Source: Liolophura sinensis (Eukaryota; Mollusca; Polyplacophora; Chitonida; Chitonidae). From it: a stretch of 60,000 nt of DNA. Positions 58,060 to 60,000 of the stretch are shown piece after piece. Location of the stretch: contig NC_088306.1 of the NCBI RefSeq assembly GCF_032854445.1, positions 5,020,373-5,080,372 of the forward strand. Reading direction: 5' to 3'. Each line of letters begins with the position of its first letter. The first letter of the stretch is position 1. Under the pieces are notes generated by a model. It was given only the letters and a program-made list of their open reading frames with translations. It did no database searches and had not been told where the DNA came from. The position numbers were made by a program, and so were the translations under genes.

Positions 58060-58344
58060 CTGATGCTGCTGCCATTGTTAAGGCTACCAAAGGAATAATT
58101 AAAACCCGTATTCATGTTGACTTTTTTCGACTAGACAGGCCATCTTTCAAGAAAATTTGGTGTCTAAACAAAGTCTTCTGTACATTACGGAATGATAAAT
58201 TAGTGTATTTATTGAAATGAGCAGCTAATGTGCAATTGTTCTATTCACAAGGCAGTCTTCTTGTCTGTGATATTTTATTTTAATTAAGACTGCTTTGTGA
58301 TTTCAAATGTTTGTGACAGCCAGGTATTGTTGACAATCCCCCCC

Positions 58345-59016
58345 CCCCCCCACAAAAAAAATCTATGGCTGAACAGAATTATTACTGCCACTAACGGGAG
58401 GATGTCCACTAGCCGAGGATTAATGGTTACAGTTTCGAAATGATCTCGAACTAGTCACGCACCACCGTTACGTGTGGATAGATATCAAGTGCCGATTCTA
58501 GGAATGGGTTTTTTAATTGGGTCCAAATTTTGACAAATGTTACAAAATTTTAACTTTAGAATACAAAATAGCGTTACAGTCCTAAAGGTCACACAATCTA
58601 CAGCGTTACACAATCCACAACATTGCACCATCCACAACGATATACACTTCACGATGATACGCAGTCTACTACGCTACACAGTCTACAATGATATACAATC
58701 CACAAGGTTACAAAATCCACAAGTTCACACCCTTACAGTCCACAACGATACAAATCCACAACAACGATTAACGTTACATTTCGAAAATGTTTTGGTCCTT
58801 ACTGATTAAGATGGTTAGGGGGCACTGGTTTGTTGCCACTAGGGGGATTGTTGATAGATTGTTTCGTACGCGATTCTAAGTTGAGAGGTTTATTGTATAG
58901 CTGGTGAAGTTCGACAGTTTAATCCCAACACTCCCATTTCCTTCACCACAGAGAACAAAAGGCACTAAACCATAGTGTCAAGTTCATGAGCAAGTCTGGT
59001 TTTACATTTTTCACTT
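58345..59016. repeat. end of macrosatellite unit 3 and unit 4
   Basis: It resumes at ATCTATGGCTGAACAGAATT and goes through CGATTCTAGGAATGGG, a 17-bp minisatellite block (58565-58775), TTACATTTCGAAAATG, and TTTAATCCCAACACTCCCAT to the next tRNA-like start. A C(14)A(7) tract marks the LINE end at about 58339-58360. Confidence 0.8.
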
Positions 59017-59050
59017 GCTCCTGTGCCTCAGTCGGTTAGCGCGGCGTACT
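59017..59050 (+). pseudogene. tRNA-Ile(UAU)-like sequence cut at the anticodon loop
   Basis: GCTCCTGTGCCTCAGTCGG to GGCGTACT, i.e. acceptor, D-arm and 5' anticodon stem; it then joins LINE sequence at 59051. The bases that should follow are TATA (anticodon). Confidence 0.75.
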
Positions 59051-60000
59051 CTGACGATTCTTGCTTAATTAGAGTCCGGCGGTGACTGTTGAACTGGTCA
59101 GACGTGTTTCATGAGAGTGGGCTTTTCATTGTGCTGTTGTTGTTCGGTGGAACTAACAGGCTAACCTGGGTACTGGTACATTTTGTGGCATGGCTGCCTC
59201 AGGTTGCCAAGGAAATATGACAAACGGACTTGTTAAGAGAGACTTGTCTTTGTGTGTGAATGTGGGAAGCACCTCAGAAGTATCTGCAAGAAATGTGATT
59301 AATGCCGGTGAATCAACATGTGGATTGAACACAATTTCCGCGAGTGTCCCCAAAGGAAGTGACCAATATGAAATTACTGTGTCAGGCCGTGAAGCAAGTG
59401 ATCTACTGGTGGGTGGAATAAAGATAACGGACAAACAGTTTTCGTGCACGGAAGTGTCTTCAAGGACCCTAGTCGTGTACTTCTTGCATTTGTCAAGCTA
59501 TGTGGAAGTCTAAGAAATTTATGACAAGTTGTGGGAGTACGGAGTGGAGCCTGTGTCAAAAATACGGAGACGTTTTCACTCAAGTACTCAGGTTACAGAC
59601 GTGGGGAGGTATGTACGGGTGAAAATGCCCCCAGAAATTAAATCTCTGCCTTATGCAATGCGTTTTACTTGTGGGTTGGGAACACATTGTACACGATAAC
59701 CAAAAGAAAAAGTATGCTCAGTATGTTTGTCTGATCAACATCCGTATAGAAACTGCCCGGACTTTACATGCTACGATTGTGGGAAACAAGGTCACGTGGC
59801 ACGTGGCTGGAAAGAGGTGGACTGTGACGAATGCGGTTACGCAGGGAAGTGTTTCTGCGAACCTTGTGATGTATGCGGTTTCGGGATGTAGATGCAACGA
59901 CAACAGTGACAAGGAATTGTGTGACACTTGCGGGTTATTTATCTGCGACCATGGGGAAAAGGTATCTCAGCTTGGGTGCCAGTCTCATACAACAGACGTA
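59051..60000 (+). mobile_element. LINE 5' region with ORF1, runs off the right edge
   Basis: Non-coding leader, then an ORF1-like frame from 59190 (MAASGCQGNMTNGL..) that shifts near 59510 and continues as KIRRRFHSS, VKMPPEIKSLPYAMRF. Then two zinc knuckles follow: CSVCLSDQHPYRNC (perfect CCHC) and CYDCGKQGHVARGW, whose last Cys is Trp. A third Cys-rich group follows. Stops near 59698 and 59888 show decay. The relation to the 55.1-kb LINE is by architecture; the sequences differ, so this may be a second family. Confidence 0.7.

Larger units (their letters stand above)
55106..58344 (+). mobile_element. Tx1/L1-type LINE, near full-length 5' end, internal deletion of most of the RT
   Basis: The 5' region starts GGGGAGAGTGTGCTAGACG. 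An ORF1-like part with a CCHC-type knuckle (YECRKCGQKSHKAQ) follows, then an acidic segment (56037-56594). The APE-type endonuclease region comes next (NIRFGTLNVNGLW, LFLQEIHFEN, YTWTRRQCASRLDRF across shifted frames), then the RT start (RSPGCDGLPAEFY). The RT breaks off at about 58050 and joins the last 280 bp of the element. A target-site duplication is visible: ACCTAAGGCTGA before and ATCTATGGCTGA after, inside the macrosatellite spacer. Where it overlaps the first copy the two are more than 95% alike by eye. Confidence 0.87.

Overview
The window is eukaryotic, animal, repeat-rich nuclear DNA, most likely from a mollusc. The evidence is intron-split genes with consensus GT/AG splice sites, many copies of two tRNA-derived SINE types of the kind abundant in mollusc genomes (one ending in an AAATAAATAAATA tail, one in an ACTCACTCACTC tail), a Tx1/L1-type LINE, palindromic MITEs and many micro- and minisatellites. 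No prokaryotic gene structure is present. Species assignment is inference.

The main coding content is a head-to-tail array of four minus-strand genes for secreted C-type-lectin-like (CTLD) proteins with a C-terminal PAN/apple-like domain: gene 4 (48924 to 41292), gene 3 (39034 to 35232), gene 2 (25941 to 21585) and gene 1 (12288 to 5517). I assembled each by hand from splice signals. Every intron is phase 1, every joined reading frame is a multiple of three, and the layout is always signal-peptide exon, CTLD N-half exon, CTLD C-half exon, terminal PAN-like exon. Gene 1 has two CTLDs. An orphan signal-peptide exon with its promoter (33126-33216) marks a fifth, largely lost copy. Genes 3 and 4 and the orphan share blocks of 5' flank. 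A separate partial open frame (1-548, minus) with a TATA motif runs off the left edge; I do not recognise its product.

Between genes 2 and 3 lies a degenerate C2H2 zinc-finger sequence (about 28.99-30.08 kb, minus) whose 84-bp finger repeats were homogenised after losing two of four zinc ligands, and whose frame runs into a SINE. The 13.9-18.0 kb interval holds a pair of 319-bp inverted repeats around a 24/15-bp minisatellite, plus degraded tRNA-Ile-like copies and a small LINE fragment.

The right end (49.5-60 kb) is a macrosatellite of roughly 0.67-0.86 kb units. Each unit combines a 17-bp minisatellite, a conserved spacer and a tRNA-Ile(UAU)-like gene that keeps a 36-nt intron. Three pieces of CCHC/endonuclease/reverse-transcriptase LINE (Tx1/L1 type) sit in this array, one breaking the tRNA exactly in the anticodon loop. 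The rest is introns and intergenic DNA filled with SINEs, MITEs and simple repeats.
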